Shown: positions 53,953 to 62,663 of the stretch, piece after piece
How positions within the stretch are numbered: the stretch's first letter is position 1
Layout: each line of letters starts with the position of its first letter
Source of the DNA: Poindextera sp963706385
GTDB taxonomy: Bacteria > Pseudomonadota > Alphaproteobacteria > Caulobacterales > Caulobacteraceae
Direction: 5' to 3'
NCBI GenBank assembly: GCA_963706385.1
Contig: OY970153.1
Span: 930,001-994,000 of the forward strand
DNA: 64,000 nucleotides
The notes under the pieces: model-generated
Told to the model about the DNA's origin: nothing
Database searches by the model: none
Seen by the model: only the letters and a program-made list of their open reading frames with translations
Made by a program: the position numbers and the translations under genes

Positions 53953-54702
53953 CTAGTTCGGAACCCGCACCGTGCGGGCCTGGGCGTTCATTTGGCTATG
54001 GTAGCGGAAGGCCGCGCCGAGGCCCATGATCTCGAGAGCGGTGTTGTAGACCGTCTTCTTGTAGCGCGCGTCGACCGGACCCAGCGCCGCGGCGTCGCGG
54101 GCGATGGATTCCACGGTTTCGACCAGCTCGGCCTCGGGCACGGACAGGCTGACCAGGTCGAAGCGCTCGGCGGTCTTGCCGTCGATGATCCGCTTGGTCA
54201 GCAGCAGCAGGCGCGCCTTCTTCAGCGGCATGGCCACCTGCCACAGCGGCATCGAGGACGAGCCCACGCCGGCGGCCGGATGGCCGAAGCGGGCGGTGTC
54301 CGCCGCCACCGAGATGTCGCACAGAAGCTGCAGGTAGCAGCCCGCCGCCAGCGCGTTGCCGTGCACCTGGGCGATGGTCACCTTGGGGCAGTTCCAGATC
54401 CGCAGGTAGCGCTGCTCGATGTCGGCCATGGCCGCGAGCGCGGTGTCAGTGGTCCAGCGCCCGTCGGGGTTCGGCGGGGTGATGTAGTAGCTGCCGCCCT
54501 TCAGGTCATAGCCCGAGCAAAACGAGGGTCCGGCGCCCGACAGGATGATCGCCGCGACGCTGTCGTCCGATCCGGCCTTGGCGAACGCCGCGTCGATGTC
54601 GTCCATCATCTGGTGGTTCAAGGCGTTGTGCTTGGCCGGCCGGTTGAGCGTGATCCGCGCGACGCCCTCCGAGGCTTCATAGAGAACGGTTTCGAAGGTC
54701 AT
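53953..54702 (-). CDS. Enoyl-CoA hydratase/isomerase family protein
   Basis: A 249-residue crotonase. RITLNRPAKHNALNHQMMDD near the N-terminus, SFCSGYDLKGG (first oxyanion loop) near residue 62 and VHGNALAAGCYLQLLCD near residue 105 define the family. The PAAGVGSSSMPLW region in place of the usual catalytic glutamates suggests a divergent member. ATG 54702 has GGGAG upstream. It could act in an acyl-CoA pathway with the adjacent alpha/beta hydrolase; the pathway is unknown. Confidence 0.88.
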   Translation of the reverse strand: MTFETVLYEASEGVARITLNRPAKHNALNHQMMDDIDAAFAKAGSDDSVAAIILSGAGPSFCSGYDLKGGSYYITPPNPDGRWTTDTALAAMADIEQRYLRIWNCPKVTIAQVHGNALAAGCYLQLLCDISVAADTARFGHPAAGVGSSSMPLWQVAMPLKKARLLLLTKRIIDGKTAERFDLVSLSVPEAELVETVESIARDAAALGPVDARYKKTVYNTALEIMGLGAAFRYHSQMNAQARTVRVPN

Positions 54703-54827
54703 CGTGTTTTCTCCCTGTCGGACCAGCACGGATCGGCCGCGAACCTTAGGAGGCGCACGGCGGGCGCGCTAGGCCGGCGATGGAACGCGAACGACGGCGT
54801 TCCGCGCCGCAGTGGAGTTTCAGGCTA

Positions 54828-54872
54828 AAGGCGTCTTCGCCCGTCCCGATCGCGGCAGGGCGAAGACGCCTT
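54828..54872 (-). terminator. Stem-loop downstream of the small exported protein gene
   Basis: Perfect 15-bp inverted repeat: AAGGCGTCTTCGCCC at 54828-54842 and its complement at 54858-54872. It lies 9 bp after the stop of the 54882-55352 gene. On the minus strand the hairpin is followed by TTTAGCC, a weak T tract, so it is likely an intrinsic terminator. Confidence 0.65.
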
Positions 54873-54881
54873 CGACGGTCG

Positions 54882-55352
54882 TCAGTCGTTCCACTGGCCC
54901 GTGCCGGAGGCCGTTCCGCTCTTGCCGTCGGCGCCCAGTTTCTGGTGCCAGGAGATGGTCCCGGTCTTGTTGGCGACCGACCCCACCGTTCCGGTGAGCC
55001 CGCCCCAACAATCGGCCTCGGTCTGCGCCTTGTTGGTGAAGTCGCAGCCGATCACGATCGACGCCTGGTCCCCGGTCGATTCCGTATAGACGCATGCACC
55101 GTAGGTTTGGAAAATCGAGCCTGCCGTTGCGCTCCAGTTCGCGCAGTTGAACGTGTCCGTCGTTTTCTTTCCGGATGCATAAACATTCTGGCCCGAACCG
55201 GTGGCGAAGGCCGCAACGACGGGTTTGTCGTTCGCAACGGCCGCGATGATCTGGTTCGTCGCGGTCGACGTCGTCGAGAAGGTGAATGTCTCCGCTTTCG
55301 CCGCCGCGCTCGATGCGCCAAGCAGCAAAACCGCTGCCAGTAATGTCTTCAT
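54882..55352 (-). CDS. Small exported hypothetical protein
   Basis: A 156-residue protein. Residues 1-20 are a signal peptide (LLAAVLLLGASSAAAKA, cleavage before ETFTF). The mature part is rich in Thr, Ser, Ala and Gly with four cysteines in two neighbourhoods (FNCANW, GACVY, VIGCDF, ADCWGG), probably disulfide-bonded in the periplasm or outside. No family is recognised. A clean hairpin terminator follows the gene. It is 98 bp upstream of a small dimeric-barrel-like gene (on the same strand, downstream of this gene's start region). Confidence 0.6.
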   Translation of the reverse strand: MKTLLAAVLLLGASSAAAKAETFTFSTTSTATNQIIAAVANDKPVVAAFATGSGQNVYASGKKTTDTFNCANWSATAGSIFQTYGACVYTESTGDQASIVIGCDFTNKAQTEADCWGGLTGTVGSVANKTGTISWHQKLGADGKSGTASGTGQWND

Positions 55353-55430
55353 AGAGGTCTCCCCTTTTTTATGGCGGGCTGAATGCGCGCCTTGAGCTGT
55401 TAAAGTTAACCTGCCAACTGAAATGCCTAT

Positions 55431-55736
55431 TTAAGCGACTTCATATATGGCCGAGTCTACTGAACCCGGAAGGAACAAGCCGGCCTCGGCTGATTTCGCG
55501 ATCAGCTTTTGGAGATCCGGATCTGCTCCGATCTTGGAGCGCGTCGCCTGATAAACGCCCAGGTTCTCGGATGAACTGACAACCAAGACGCGCCCCATCG
55601 GGCCGCCGATCTGCGTAAGGATTCGTGCATCTCCACCGCCATGCGCTTTAACACGGTCAACAAGATGATGAAGAAATTCCATAGCTTCGGTGTTTTTTCC
55701 GCCAGCAATCCTGAATGATATAGACGACATAATCAT
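55431..55736 (-). CDS. Small protein, possible dimeric alpha/beta-barrel (NIPSNAP/ABM-like)
   Basis: A 101-residue protein. SISFRIAGGKNTEAMEFLHH, a middle RILTQIGGPMGRVLVVSSSENLG strand region, and the ending FLPGSVDSAIYEVA give the beta-alpha-beta-beta-alpha-beta order of ferredoxin-like dimeric barrels. No named family is certain. AAGGAG lies eight bases before ATG 55736. Base composition is less GC-rich than neighbours. Cytoplasmic. Confidence 0.55.
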   Translation of the reverse strand: MIMSSISFRIAGGKNTEAMEFLHHLVDRVKAHGGGDARILTQIGGPMGRVLVVSSSENLGVYQATRSKIGADPDLQKLIAKSAEAGLFLPGSVDSAIYEVA

Positions 55737-56198
55737 TGAGCTGTCTCCTTGATTTTATGTTGTTGGAACGCATGACCGAACCGTCTGCACAAGCTGGCGA
55801 CCCAATGCGGTGACACAGCGCGTCGATGCAACTATTCAGGCGCGCGCGGGCATCAGCCTCGCCCGCGTTGGTGGCCAACACGGGCTCGATACTTTTAGTC
55901 GGGCTAACACAGATCCGCGCGCAAAACGGTAGCGTCTTACCAGGCCGCGTGGTTGAGCTATCAACTGGTCCGGATTCAACTGAGCAAGTGCGAACGGTAC
56001 TTCGAACTTTTCCGCGAGTTTAGCGATTGATTCTGATTTGCACGCGCGTGTTGGTCAGATTGCGGACGAACACCTGCCGACACCTTATGCGCCGGCCGCC
56101 TTCCAACGCCGCGATCGGGTATCGCGTCCTTCCGCGCGACCTTTAACGGACGTTCCTGCAACAGCGCCTCGCGGTCGGGCGAGCTGGGTGCGGGTCAA
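55737..56198. other. Intergenic region without a recognisable gene
   Basis: About 460 bases. No frame has a family match, and no RNA or repeat is seen. It separates the small-protein genes from the SDR pseudogene and may be decayed DNA left from the same deletion that damaged that gene. Confidence 0.4.
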
Positions 56199-56712
56199 CT
56201 AACCAGCGGGTGGCAGCAGCCGGTTGGCCTGATAGCGCCGGAACCACTTGCGCAACATTTCGTCCGTGTAGAGCGTCTCGTTGAATCCGGCCTGGCGTAT
56301 CTTGATGGACGACATGGCCGACGCCTGGCGGACTTCGGTGGACGTGCGGGCGAAGACGAAATCGGCGAACTGGAACGACTGGCCGATGAAGGCGTCGAGC
56401 CCGGGCGCGGCGAGGCCGTACCTGGCGCGGACCGCTCCCACTCGGCTGCCGCCTTGGGCAGTTCCTCGGCGAAGCTGATCGGCTTGTCGGGGCCGAGCTC
56501 CATGCCGAGCGCCTCGGCGATCACCGGCCACTGGTCCTTGAGCGAGAAGAGTTCGCCGTTGGTGATGTTGAAGGTCTGGTTGGCCGCCGCCTCGTCTTTT
56601 CCGGCCCATTCGAACGCCCGCGCCATCAGCTCGGTGTCGGTGGCCTCCAGCAGCGAGCCCACCCCGCCCGACCAGTCCCGTGGCCCCCCGCGACGAGCAC
56701 GTGCTGTTCCAT
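56199..56712 (-). pseudogene. SDR/PRISE-like oxidoreductase gene with internal deletion and frameshift
   Basis: A GGAGG-preceded ATG at 56712 opens MEQHVLVAGG, the normal N-terminus of a Rossmann-fold extended SDR, but within a few codons the sequence jumps to the C-terminal half: LLEATDTELMARAFEW, QTFNITNGELFSLKDQWPVI. At about 56440 the frame shifts again, and the end (YGLAAPGLDAFIGQSFQFAD ... SSIKIRQAGFNETLYTDEML) is in another frame. The parts match progesterone-5-beta-reductase-like SDRs. Roughly the central half of the gene is gone. Confidence 0.8.
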
Positions 56713-56815
56713 CCCGTCCTCCCTGTATAGGCTCGAGCCGCCTTGATCGCGTCAATTGCCGACAAGGCCGCCTTGGTTCAGCTAGTCTGTACGGAAAGTC
56801 GAGGAAACCAGCATC

Positions 56816-58264
56816 ATGACGCAGCTTGCCGACGCCGACGGACCGCCAGGGACGCAGAACGACATGGAGCCGACCCGCGCCGCCCTGAGCGCCGTCGTGG
56901 GGGCGGGCAACGTCTTCGTCGGCGATCAGATCGAGCCGCGCCACCGCGCGGACCTGACGAACAGCTTCCGCGCCCAGCCCGGCTTCGTCGTGCGCCCGAA
57001 CAGCACCGACGAGGTCGCCGCGGTGGTCAAGATCGCGGCCGACGCCGGCTTGCCCATCACGCCATTCGGCGGCGGCACGGGGCTGGTGGGCGGCGCGACC
57101 GCCGCGCCCGGTGGCGTCGTGCTGACGCTGGAGCGGATGAACCGGATCATCGAGATCGATCGCATCGGCATGACGATGACGGTCGAAGCCGGTTGCGTCC
57201 TGCAGGCGGTCCAGGAAGCGGCGGAGGCGGAGGGCCTGTTAATGCCGCTGGATCTCGGCGCGCGCGGCTCGGCGACCATCGGCGGGAATATCGCGACCAA
57301 CGCCGGCGGCATGCGGGTGCTGCGCTGGGGCATGATGCGCGACATGGTGCTCGGCCTGGAGGTCGTGCTCGCCGACGGCTCCATCGTCAGTGCGCTGACC
57401 AAGGCCCTGAAGGACAACGCCGGCTATCACTGGAAGCAACTGTTCATCGGCAGCGAGGGCACCTTGGGCGTGGTGACCAAGGCGGTGCTGCGGCTGCGGC
57501 CGGCGCCCACCACCAGCCAGACCGCCATCGTCGCCCTGGCCAGCTTCGAGGCGGCGAGCCGCTTCCTTCGCGAGAGCCAAGCCAAGCTGTCCGGGCGCCT
57601 CTCAACGTTCGAACTGATGTGGCCGGACTTCTACGACCTCATGACCGAGGCCCAGGCGCACAAGCGGCCCCGCCCGCTCGCCCGCAGGGCGCCGCTCTAC
57701 GCCCTGATCGAGGCGCTGGGGAACGACGAACGACGCGACCCCGAGGTGTTCGAGGAGATCCTGGCGCAATCGATAGAGGACGGCGTCGTGCTGGACGCGG
57801 TGGTCGCCAACTCCGAGCGCCAACGGCGGGACCTGTTCGCCGTGCGCGACGAACTGTGGGAGGGCTTCGCGACGCTGCAACCGATCATCGTCTTCGACGT
57901 CAGCATGGCGCTGGCCGACATGCCGCGGTTCATCGCCCGGGCCGACGCCGGCATCCGGGCGGACTATCCGGACGCGGTCATCCTGCAATACGGCCACGCC
58001 GGGGACGGCAACCTGCATCTGACGGTCAGCGTTGGCGCCGCCGACGAGGCGATCGAGCATCAGGTCCAGACGGCGGTGTTCTCGGCGGTGCGCGAGGTCG
58101 GCGGTTCGATCTCGGCCGAACACGGCGTCGGCCTGGAGCGCCTGGCCTTCATCGGCTGGACCCGCACGCCCCAGGAGCTGGCGCTGATGCGCGCGTTCAA
58201 GACCGCCCTCGACCCGCACAACATCATGAACCCGGGCAAGGTGCTGCCCGGAACGACCGGCTAG
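56816..58264 (+). CDS. FAD-binding oxidoreductase (GlcD/D-2-hydroxyacid dehydrogenase-like)
   Basis: A 482-residue FAD-linked oxidase. PFGGGTGLVGGATAAPGG near residue 82 and SATIGGNIATNAGG near 160 are the PCMH flavin motifs. YGHAGDGNLHLTVSV near 395 and SAEHGVGLERLAF near 435 are in the C-terminal cap. It resembles D-lactate or D-2-hydroxyglutarate dehydrogenases more than GlcD and has no E/F partners next to it. It starts 104 bp after the divergent SDR pseudogene and overlaps the convergent sulfotransferase by four bases. Confidence 0.9.
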   Translation: MTQLADADGPPGTQNDMEPTRAALSAVVGAGNVFVGDQIEPRHRADLTNSFRAQPGFVVRPNSTDEVAAVVKIAADAGLPITPFGGGTGLVGGATAAPGGVVLTLERMNRIIEIDRIGMTMTVEAGCVLQAVQEAAEAEGLLMPLDLGARGSATIGGNIATNAGGMRVLRWGMMRDMVLGLEVVLADGSIVSALTKALKDNAGYHWKQLFIGSEGTLGVVTKAVLRLRPAPTTSQTAIVALASFEAASRFLRESQAKLSGRLSTFELMWPDFYDLMTEAQAHKRPRPLARRAPLYALIEALGNDERRDPEVFEEILAQSIEDGVVLDAVVANSERQRRDLFAVRDELWEGFATLQPIIVFDVSMALADMPRFIARADAGIRADYPDAVILQYGHAGDGNLHLTVSVGAADEAIEHQVQTAVFSAVREVGGSISAEHGVGLERLAFIGWTRTPQELALMRAFKTALDPHNIMNPGKVLPGTTG

Positions 58265-59172
58265 GCGGGGCGGCGCGCCAGGGCGGCTTCCAGGGCCGCA
58301 TAGTCGGCGAATCCGGCCTTCGGCGTGACAACCTCGGTCCAGACGGCGTCCATCGCCGCGGCGATCTCAGCCGGCAGTTCCCGCGCGTGGTCGCCGACGC
58401 CGCCCTTGCGCACCTTCGACGAGTCGCCGCCCGGCGGCAGATTGCAGCGTTCTTCCGACGCCCGCCGCATCATCAGGTCGTCGAACCGGTTCTTGTGCGC
58501 GAGCATGTAGGCCAGCGACGAGCGCTCGAGCGTCAGCGCCAGCAGGTCCTCGTCCAGTTCCAGCCCGCAGAAGGCGGCCAGCCGGCGCACGCTCGCCGCC
58601 GGATCGGCGTTCATCTGGGCATAGGATAGCAACAGCACGTCGGGGTTGTCGCGCTGCTCCCACCAGCTGAGCAGATGGCTCCAATAATTGGGTCTCTCGA
58701 TCACACCGTGCAGCCAGGTCTGGGTGAAGGCGTCGATCGTCACCGCGCCCGGCTCTAGGAACCAGCCCTGCAGGAAGTGGTGCATCGACACCAGGGCGTC
58801 CTTCGGATCGCGGAACGACACCACGTAGCGCGCGCCCTTGGGCAGGGCGTCATACGGCAGGTGGCTCTTGAAGCCGCGCGGCTCGGCGCGCTGGGGCGCC
58901 TCCAGGTCGAGGCCGAGCACGCCGGCGGTCTCGATCCAGGGCACCACCCGCGAGATGTCGTCGAAGTCCATGTCCCCGCGCGTGCGCAAGGTATGGAACG
59001 CCTGCTGCAGCCGGGTCGTGCCGCACTTGCCGAACGGCGCGATGACGATGTCGGTCGGCCGGGGACGATAGGACTGGATCGCGGCGCCGGCTTCTTCGGG
59101 CTGGACCATCCGGCCGAAGAGTTCGCCCAGCTCGGCCATGCTGCACGCCCGGCGCGGTGCTGTGTCGGTCAA
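58261..59172 (-). CDS. Sulfotransferase domain-containing protein
   Basis: A 303-residue PAPS-dependent sulfotransferase. The 5'-phosphosulfate loop is PFGKCGTTRLQQAF near residue 47 (K-x-GTT pattern) and the 3'-phosphate loop is SFRDPKDALVSMHHF near residue 120. RLAAFCGLELDED and a C-terminal RKGGVGDHARELPAE give the usual cytosolic SULT-like ending (RKGxxGDW-type). It transfers sulfate to an unknown small-molecule hydroxyl or amine. No PAPS genes are nearby. Confidence 0.87.
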   Translation of the reverse strand: MTDTAPRRACSMAELGELFGRMVQPEEAGAAIQSYRPRPTDIVIAPFGKCGTTRLQQAFHTLRTRGDMDFDDISRVVPWIETAGVLGLDLEAPQRAEPRGFKSHLPYDALPKGARYVVSFRDPKDALVSMHHFLQGWFLEPGAVTIDAFTQTWLHGVIERPNYWSHLLSWWEQRDNPDVLLLSYAQMNADPAASVRRLAAFCGLELDEDLLALTLERSSLAYMLAHKNRFDDLMMRRASEERCNLPPGGDSSKVRKGGVGDHARELPAEIAAAMDAVWTEVVTPKAGFADYAALEAALARRPA

Positions 59173-59257
59173 CCGATCCCCCTATGCCTTGTTCAGGCGG
59201 CATGAGCGGACATAGCCGCCGGGCGCGCGGGTTTGCAAGCAATGGCGGCCGAAGACG

Positions 59258-59944
59258 TCAAGGCGCCGCCGCGGCCTCGAATATCCTCGCGAACCCCTCG
59301 ATGAGCTGGTCGTCCGAGTAGATCAACGGATCGTCCAGGCTCTCGACCATGCCCTTCATGGTCAGCAACCCGATGGCCGAAAGGTAAGCCAGGAAGGCCA
59401 TCAGCCGCGGCTCGACCCGCGCGCGGCCTGGGTGTTGCTTGCGGTCTTCGGCGAGTTTCCTCGCCGCGCCGGCCAGCCACAGTTCGTTGAGCGGCCGGAT
59501 GCGCGCGAACTGCGCCTCGTCGAAGTGAACCGCCCCCGGGCTGGCGACCTGACCGTGCAGGAAGGCGAGGCGGAAATCCTCCAGGCGCGGGGCGAAGGCC
59601 TTCACCAATTCCCGGACCAGGACGCGAAGCGCGTCCGCCCCGTCCTTCGCCTGTTCGACCGCGTCGTGGACCTCACGCGCATGGGTCTCCAGGGCCCCGA
59701 AGATGAGCTCGAACAGCAGCGCGTCCTTCGACGGGAAATAATAGTAGAGCGCCGTCTTCGAGACCCCGACCTCCTTGGCCACGGCCTCGAGCGTGGTCGC
59801 GGCCACCCCGCCCCGCAACAGCACCCGCCGCGCGGCCTCGAGGATCTCCTCGCGCGACCGCTCACGGCGACGCTCACGCCGCGCGATCCGCTTGGCGTCC
59901 CCTTCGCTCATGGGTGGAATAGGCTGGTGTTTGGCGGATGGCAT
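59258..59944 (-). CDS. TetR/AcrR family transcriptional regulator
   Basis: A 228-residue regulator. A basic stretch (RIARRERRRERSREE) is followed by the HTH: ILEAARRVLLRGGVAATTLEAVAKEVGVSKTALYYYFPSKDALL (about residues 28-71). The C-terminal part is a ligand-binding helical domain. ATG 59944 is used; 59965 and 59911 are alternative starts. It is divergent from the MAPEG gene across about 150 bp and is the natural candidate to regulate that gene or itself (inference from position). Confidence 0.9.
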   Translation of the reverse strand: MPSAKHQPIPPMSEGDAKRIARRERRRERSREEILEAARRVLLRGGVAATTLEAVAKEVGVSKTALYYYFPSKDALLFELIFGALETHAREVHDAVEQAKDGADALRVLVRELVKAFAPRLEDFRLAFLHGQVASPGAVHFDEAQFARIRPLNELWLAGAARKLAEDRKQHPGRARVEPRLMAFLAYLSAIGLLTMKGMVESLDDPLIYSDDQLIEGFARIFEAAAAP

Positions 59945-60093
59945 TGGATTTCCGACGAAAGACAAAGGTCGGACAATTTGCCGTCAGAAGAATAATTTGT
60001 CCATTGGTTGACTTTTTGAACATTGGTAGAAAATATCATCCGCCTGCCTCGCCGACGCCTACGATTCGAAACTCCAGACCGCCTGAGGAACCC

Positions 60094-60561
60094 ATGGACA
60101 AGCTGAGCCTGCACGACCCGCTGTTCGCCACCTACGCCATCGCCGCCACGCTGATGATCCTGAAGGCGGTGAGCATGTCCTGGCTGACCGTCGTTCGCAT
60201 GATGCAGGTCAAGGGCGGCTTCCGCGCGCCCGAGGACCTCAAGAAGACGCCGTTGAATCCAGAACCCAACCCCCATCAGCTCGAACCCAACGAGCGCGTG
60301 GAGCGCGTTCGGCGCATCCAGATGAACGATCTGGAGAACCTGCCGTTCTTCCTCGCCGCCGGCTTTCTCTACGTGCTGACCCAGCCGTCGCTGCGGCTCG
60401 CGCAATGGCTGCTCTACGGCTATGTGGCCTCGCGGCTGCTGCACTTCGTCGCCTATTTCACCGGCCAGACCCACGACGTCCGCGCCACCTTCTGGAGCGT
60501 GGGCTCGTTCATCCTGATCTTCATGACCGTCCGCACGCTGCTCGTCGCGTTCGGCTACTGA
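60094..60561 (+). CDS. MAPEG family membrane protein
   Basis: A 155-residue protein with four hydrophobic helices, the MAPEG fold of membrane-associated glutathione/eicosanoid enzymes. ERVRRIQMNDLENLPFFLAAG around residues 68-90 is the family hallmark (ERxxRxHxNDxEN). TFWSVGSFILIFMTVRTLLVAF is the last helix. GAGGAA precedes ATG 60094. Bacterial MAPEGs often have glutathione transferase activity. It is divergent from the TetR gene. Confidence 0.92.
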   Translation: MDKLSLHDPLFATYAIAATLMILKAVSMSWLTVVRMMQVKGGFRAPEDLKKTPLNPEPNPHQLEPNERVERVRRIQMNDLENLPFFLAAGFLYVLTQPSLRLAQWLLYGYVASRLLHFVAYFTGQTHDVRATFWSVGSFILIFMTVRTLLVAFGY

Positions 60562-60584
60562 GGCGGGGCGCGGCGGACAGCAAA

Positions 60585-60604
60585 ACGCCCCCTCGCGGGG
60601 GCGT
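60585..60604 (-). terminator. Intrinsic terminator of rpsD
   Basis: ACGCCCCC at 60585-60592 pairs perfectly with 60597-60604 around a TCGC loop. On the minus strand the stem is followed by TTTTG. It lies 35 bp after the rpsD stop. Confidence 0.8.
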
Positions 60605-60639
60605 CGCCGTCTCGAATTTGAAGGCCGGTTTCGCGCCGC

Positions 60640-61257
60640 TTACGAGGCGTAGAATTCGACGATCAGGTTCGGCTCCATCTTCACCGGATAAGGCACTTCG
60701 GCCAATTCCGGCTGGCGGATGAACTTGGCCGACAGGCCCTTGCCATCCACCTCGATATAGTCGGGCACGTCGCGTTCGGCCGACTGGATGGCTTCCAGCA
60801 CCAGGGCCATGTTGCGCGAGCGCTCGCGCACCGAAACCACGTCGCCCGGCTTGACCCGATAAGAGGCGATGTTGACCCGCTTGCCGTTGACCAGCACGTG
60901 GCCGTGGTTGACGAACTGGCGGGCGGCGAACACGGTCGGCACGAACTTGGCGCGATAGATCACCGCGTCCAGCCGGCTTTCCAGGAGACCCACCAGGGTC
61001 TCGGCGGTGTTGCCCTTGCGCCGCGCGGCGTCCTCGTAGGTGCGCGCGAACTGCTTTTCGGTCAGATTGCCGTAATAACCCTTCAGCTTCTGCTTGGCGC
61101 GCAGCTGCAGGCCGAAATCGGAAACCTTGGACTTGCGGCGCTGGCCGTGCTGGCCGGGACCGTAGGAACGCTGGTTGATCGGCGACTTGGGCCGCCCCCA
61201 GATGTTCTCGCCCATGCGGCGGTCGATCTTGTACTTCGCCGATTGGCGCTTCGACAT
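60640..61257 (-). CDS. rpsD: 30S ribosomal protein S4
   Basis: A 205-residue S4, a primary 16S rRNA-binding protein of the small subunit. The N-terminal KRQSAKYKIDRRMGENIWG and the S4 domain RQFVNHGHVLVNGKRVNIASYRV near residues 95-125 are characteristic, and the family ending is LIVEFYAS. It is a stand-alone gene here, as in many alphaproteobacteria, not in the alpha operon. It has its own hairpin terminator and about 220 bp upstream to the next gene. Confidence 0.97.
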   Translation of the reverse strand: MSKRQSAKYKIDRRMGENIWGRPKSPINQRSYGPGQHGQRRKSKVSDFGLQLRAKQKLKGYYGNLTEKQFARTYEDAARRKGNTAETLVGLLESRLDAVIYRAKFVPTVFAARQFVNHGHVLVNGKRVNIASYRVKPGDVVSVRERSRNMALVLEAIQSAERDVPDYIEVDGKGLSAKFIRQPELAEVPYPVKMEPNLIVEFYAS

Positions 61258-61480
61258 GCGTGACTCTCTTCACCTACGACGCGGGCCGGCCGCTCCCCAG
61301 ATGGAGCGGCGATTGCAACGGCGGCTTCGCATCACCCGTCATGTGTTTTCGCGCCGCGCGGGATCCCCGGCGGCGGAAAGGCGGCTGTATGGCGAGATAG
61401 GGCGCGAAAGTCAATCGCGCGGGCCGGTCGCTCGCCCGATAGCCGATCGATCGCCAAGGCGACTTTGCCCCGCTCTCCGC

Positions 61481-62608
61481 CTAGCGGAACCGGGCCGGCG
61501 ACAGCGCCGCGGCCGTGACGCCGAAGGCCGCCACGTCGTCCGGCAACTTCCGCCGCATGGCCAGCGCGGCGGCGACCTGGGCGGCGGCCGGGACGGTCTG
61601 GACGCCATAGCCGCCCTGGCCGGCCAGCCAGAAGAAGTCCTCGACCTCGGGGTCGTATCCGATCACCAGCGAGCGGTCGGGGGCGAAGGTGCGAAGGCCG
61701 GCCCAGGAGCGGAAGACGCGGCGCACGGGAATGTCGGCCGCCCGCTGCATCCGGTCGATGCAGATCGCCACGTCGATCTCCTCGGCGGCGGCGTCGCACG
61801 GCGGCGACGGGGTCTCGTCCGCCGGGGTGGCGAGGATCATGCCGCCCTGGGGCTTGAAGTAGAATTGCTCGTCCGCGTCGATCACCGACGGCCAGGCGCG
61901 GGCGTCGACGCCGGGCGGCGCGTCGACCAGAACCACCGTGCGCTTGAGCGGCCGCAGCCCGAGCGAGGCCGCGCCGGCGAGCGCGGCCACCTCCGTCGCC
62001 CAGGCGCCGGCCGCATCAATCACCACGCGCGCGCTGAGCGTCTCGTCGCCGGCCAGCCACGCGGTCCAGCCGGCCTTGACCCGCTCCAGCCCGATCAGGC
62101 CGGCGTTCAGCCGCACCGATCCGCCACGGGCGCGGACCTGCCTGAGGAAGCCCTGGTGCAAGGCGTCGACGTCGATGTCCATGGCGTCCGGCTCGAACGC
62201 CGCCAGCGCCACATAGCCCGGATGCAGCGCCGGACACAGACCGAGGGCCTCGGCCTCGCCGACCCGCTCGATGCGCACGCCCGAAGCCAGCGCCCCCTCG
62301 TATACAGCCTGAAGCCGCGCTCGCTGGTCATCGCGCGCGATGTGCAAGCAGCCGCGCGGCGTGAGCAGCGGATGGGCGGCGAACGCCTCCGGCGGCGCAT
62401 CGAAGAACGGGCGGCTGGCGAGGGTCAGGGCCCGGATCGGCGCCCCGCCGTAGCTGGCCGAATAGAGCGCCGCCGACCGGCCGGTGGTGTGATAGCCGTG
62501 CGCCGTCTCTCGCTCGATCAGCGCCACCTTCGCCTCGGCGCTCAAGGCCGCCGCCGCCGAAGCGCCGGCGATGCCGGATCCGACCACCAGGAAATCAAAC
62601 TCGGCCAT
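61481..62608 (-). CDS. FAD-dependent oxidoreductase (D-amino-acid oxidase/DadA-like)
   Basis: A 375-residue DAO-superfamily flavoprotein. The FAD dinucleotide fold is FLVVGSGIAGASAAAAL at residues 5-21. An R-T-G-R-S-like segment (TTGRSAALYSASYGG) near residue 41 follows, and the C-terminal GYDPEVEDFFWLAGQGGYGVQ is the second FAD contact (GQGGYGxQ). It oxidises an amine, D-amino or hydroxy acid; the substrate is unknown. It lies 55 bp downstream of the TPP enzyme gene on the same strand, so the two may act together. Confidence 0.88.
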   Translation of the reverse strand: MAEFDFLVVGSGIAGASAAAALSAEAKVALIERETAHGYHTTGRSAALYSASYGGAPIRALTLASRPFFDAPPEAFAAHPLLTPRGCLHIARDDQRARLQAVYEGALASGVRIERVGEAEALGLCPALHPGYVALAAFEPDAMDIDVDALHQGFLRQVRARGGSVRLNAGLIGLERVKAGWTAWLAGDETLSARVVIDAAGAWATEVAALAGAASLGLRPLKRTVVLVDAPPGVDARAWPSVIDADEQFYFKPQGGMILATPADETPSPPCDAAAEEIDVAICIDRMQRAADIPVRRVFRSWAGLRTFAPDRSLVIGYDPEVEDFFWLAGQGGYGVQTVPAAAQVAAALAMRRKLPDDVAAFGVTAAALSPARFR

Positions 62609-62663
62609 AACGACTGGAACCCGACGACAAATCCGCCCTTCAATATCAGCTTGACGCGGATCG

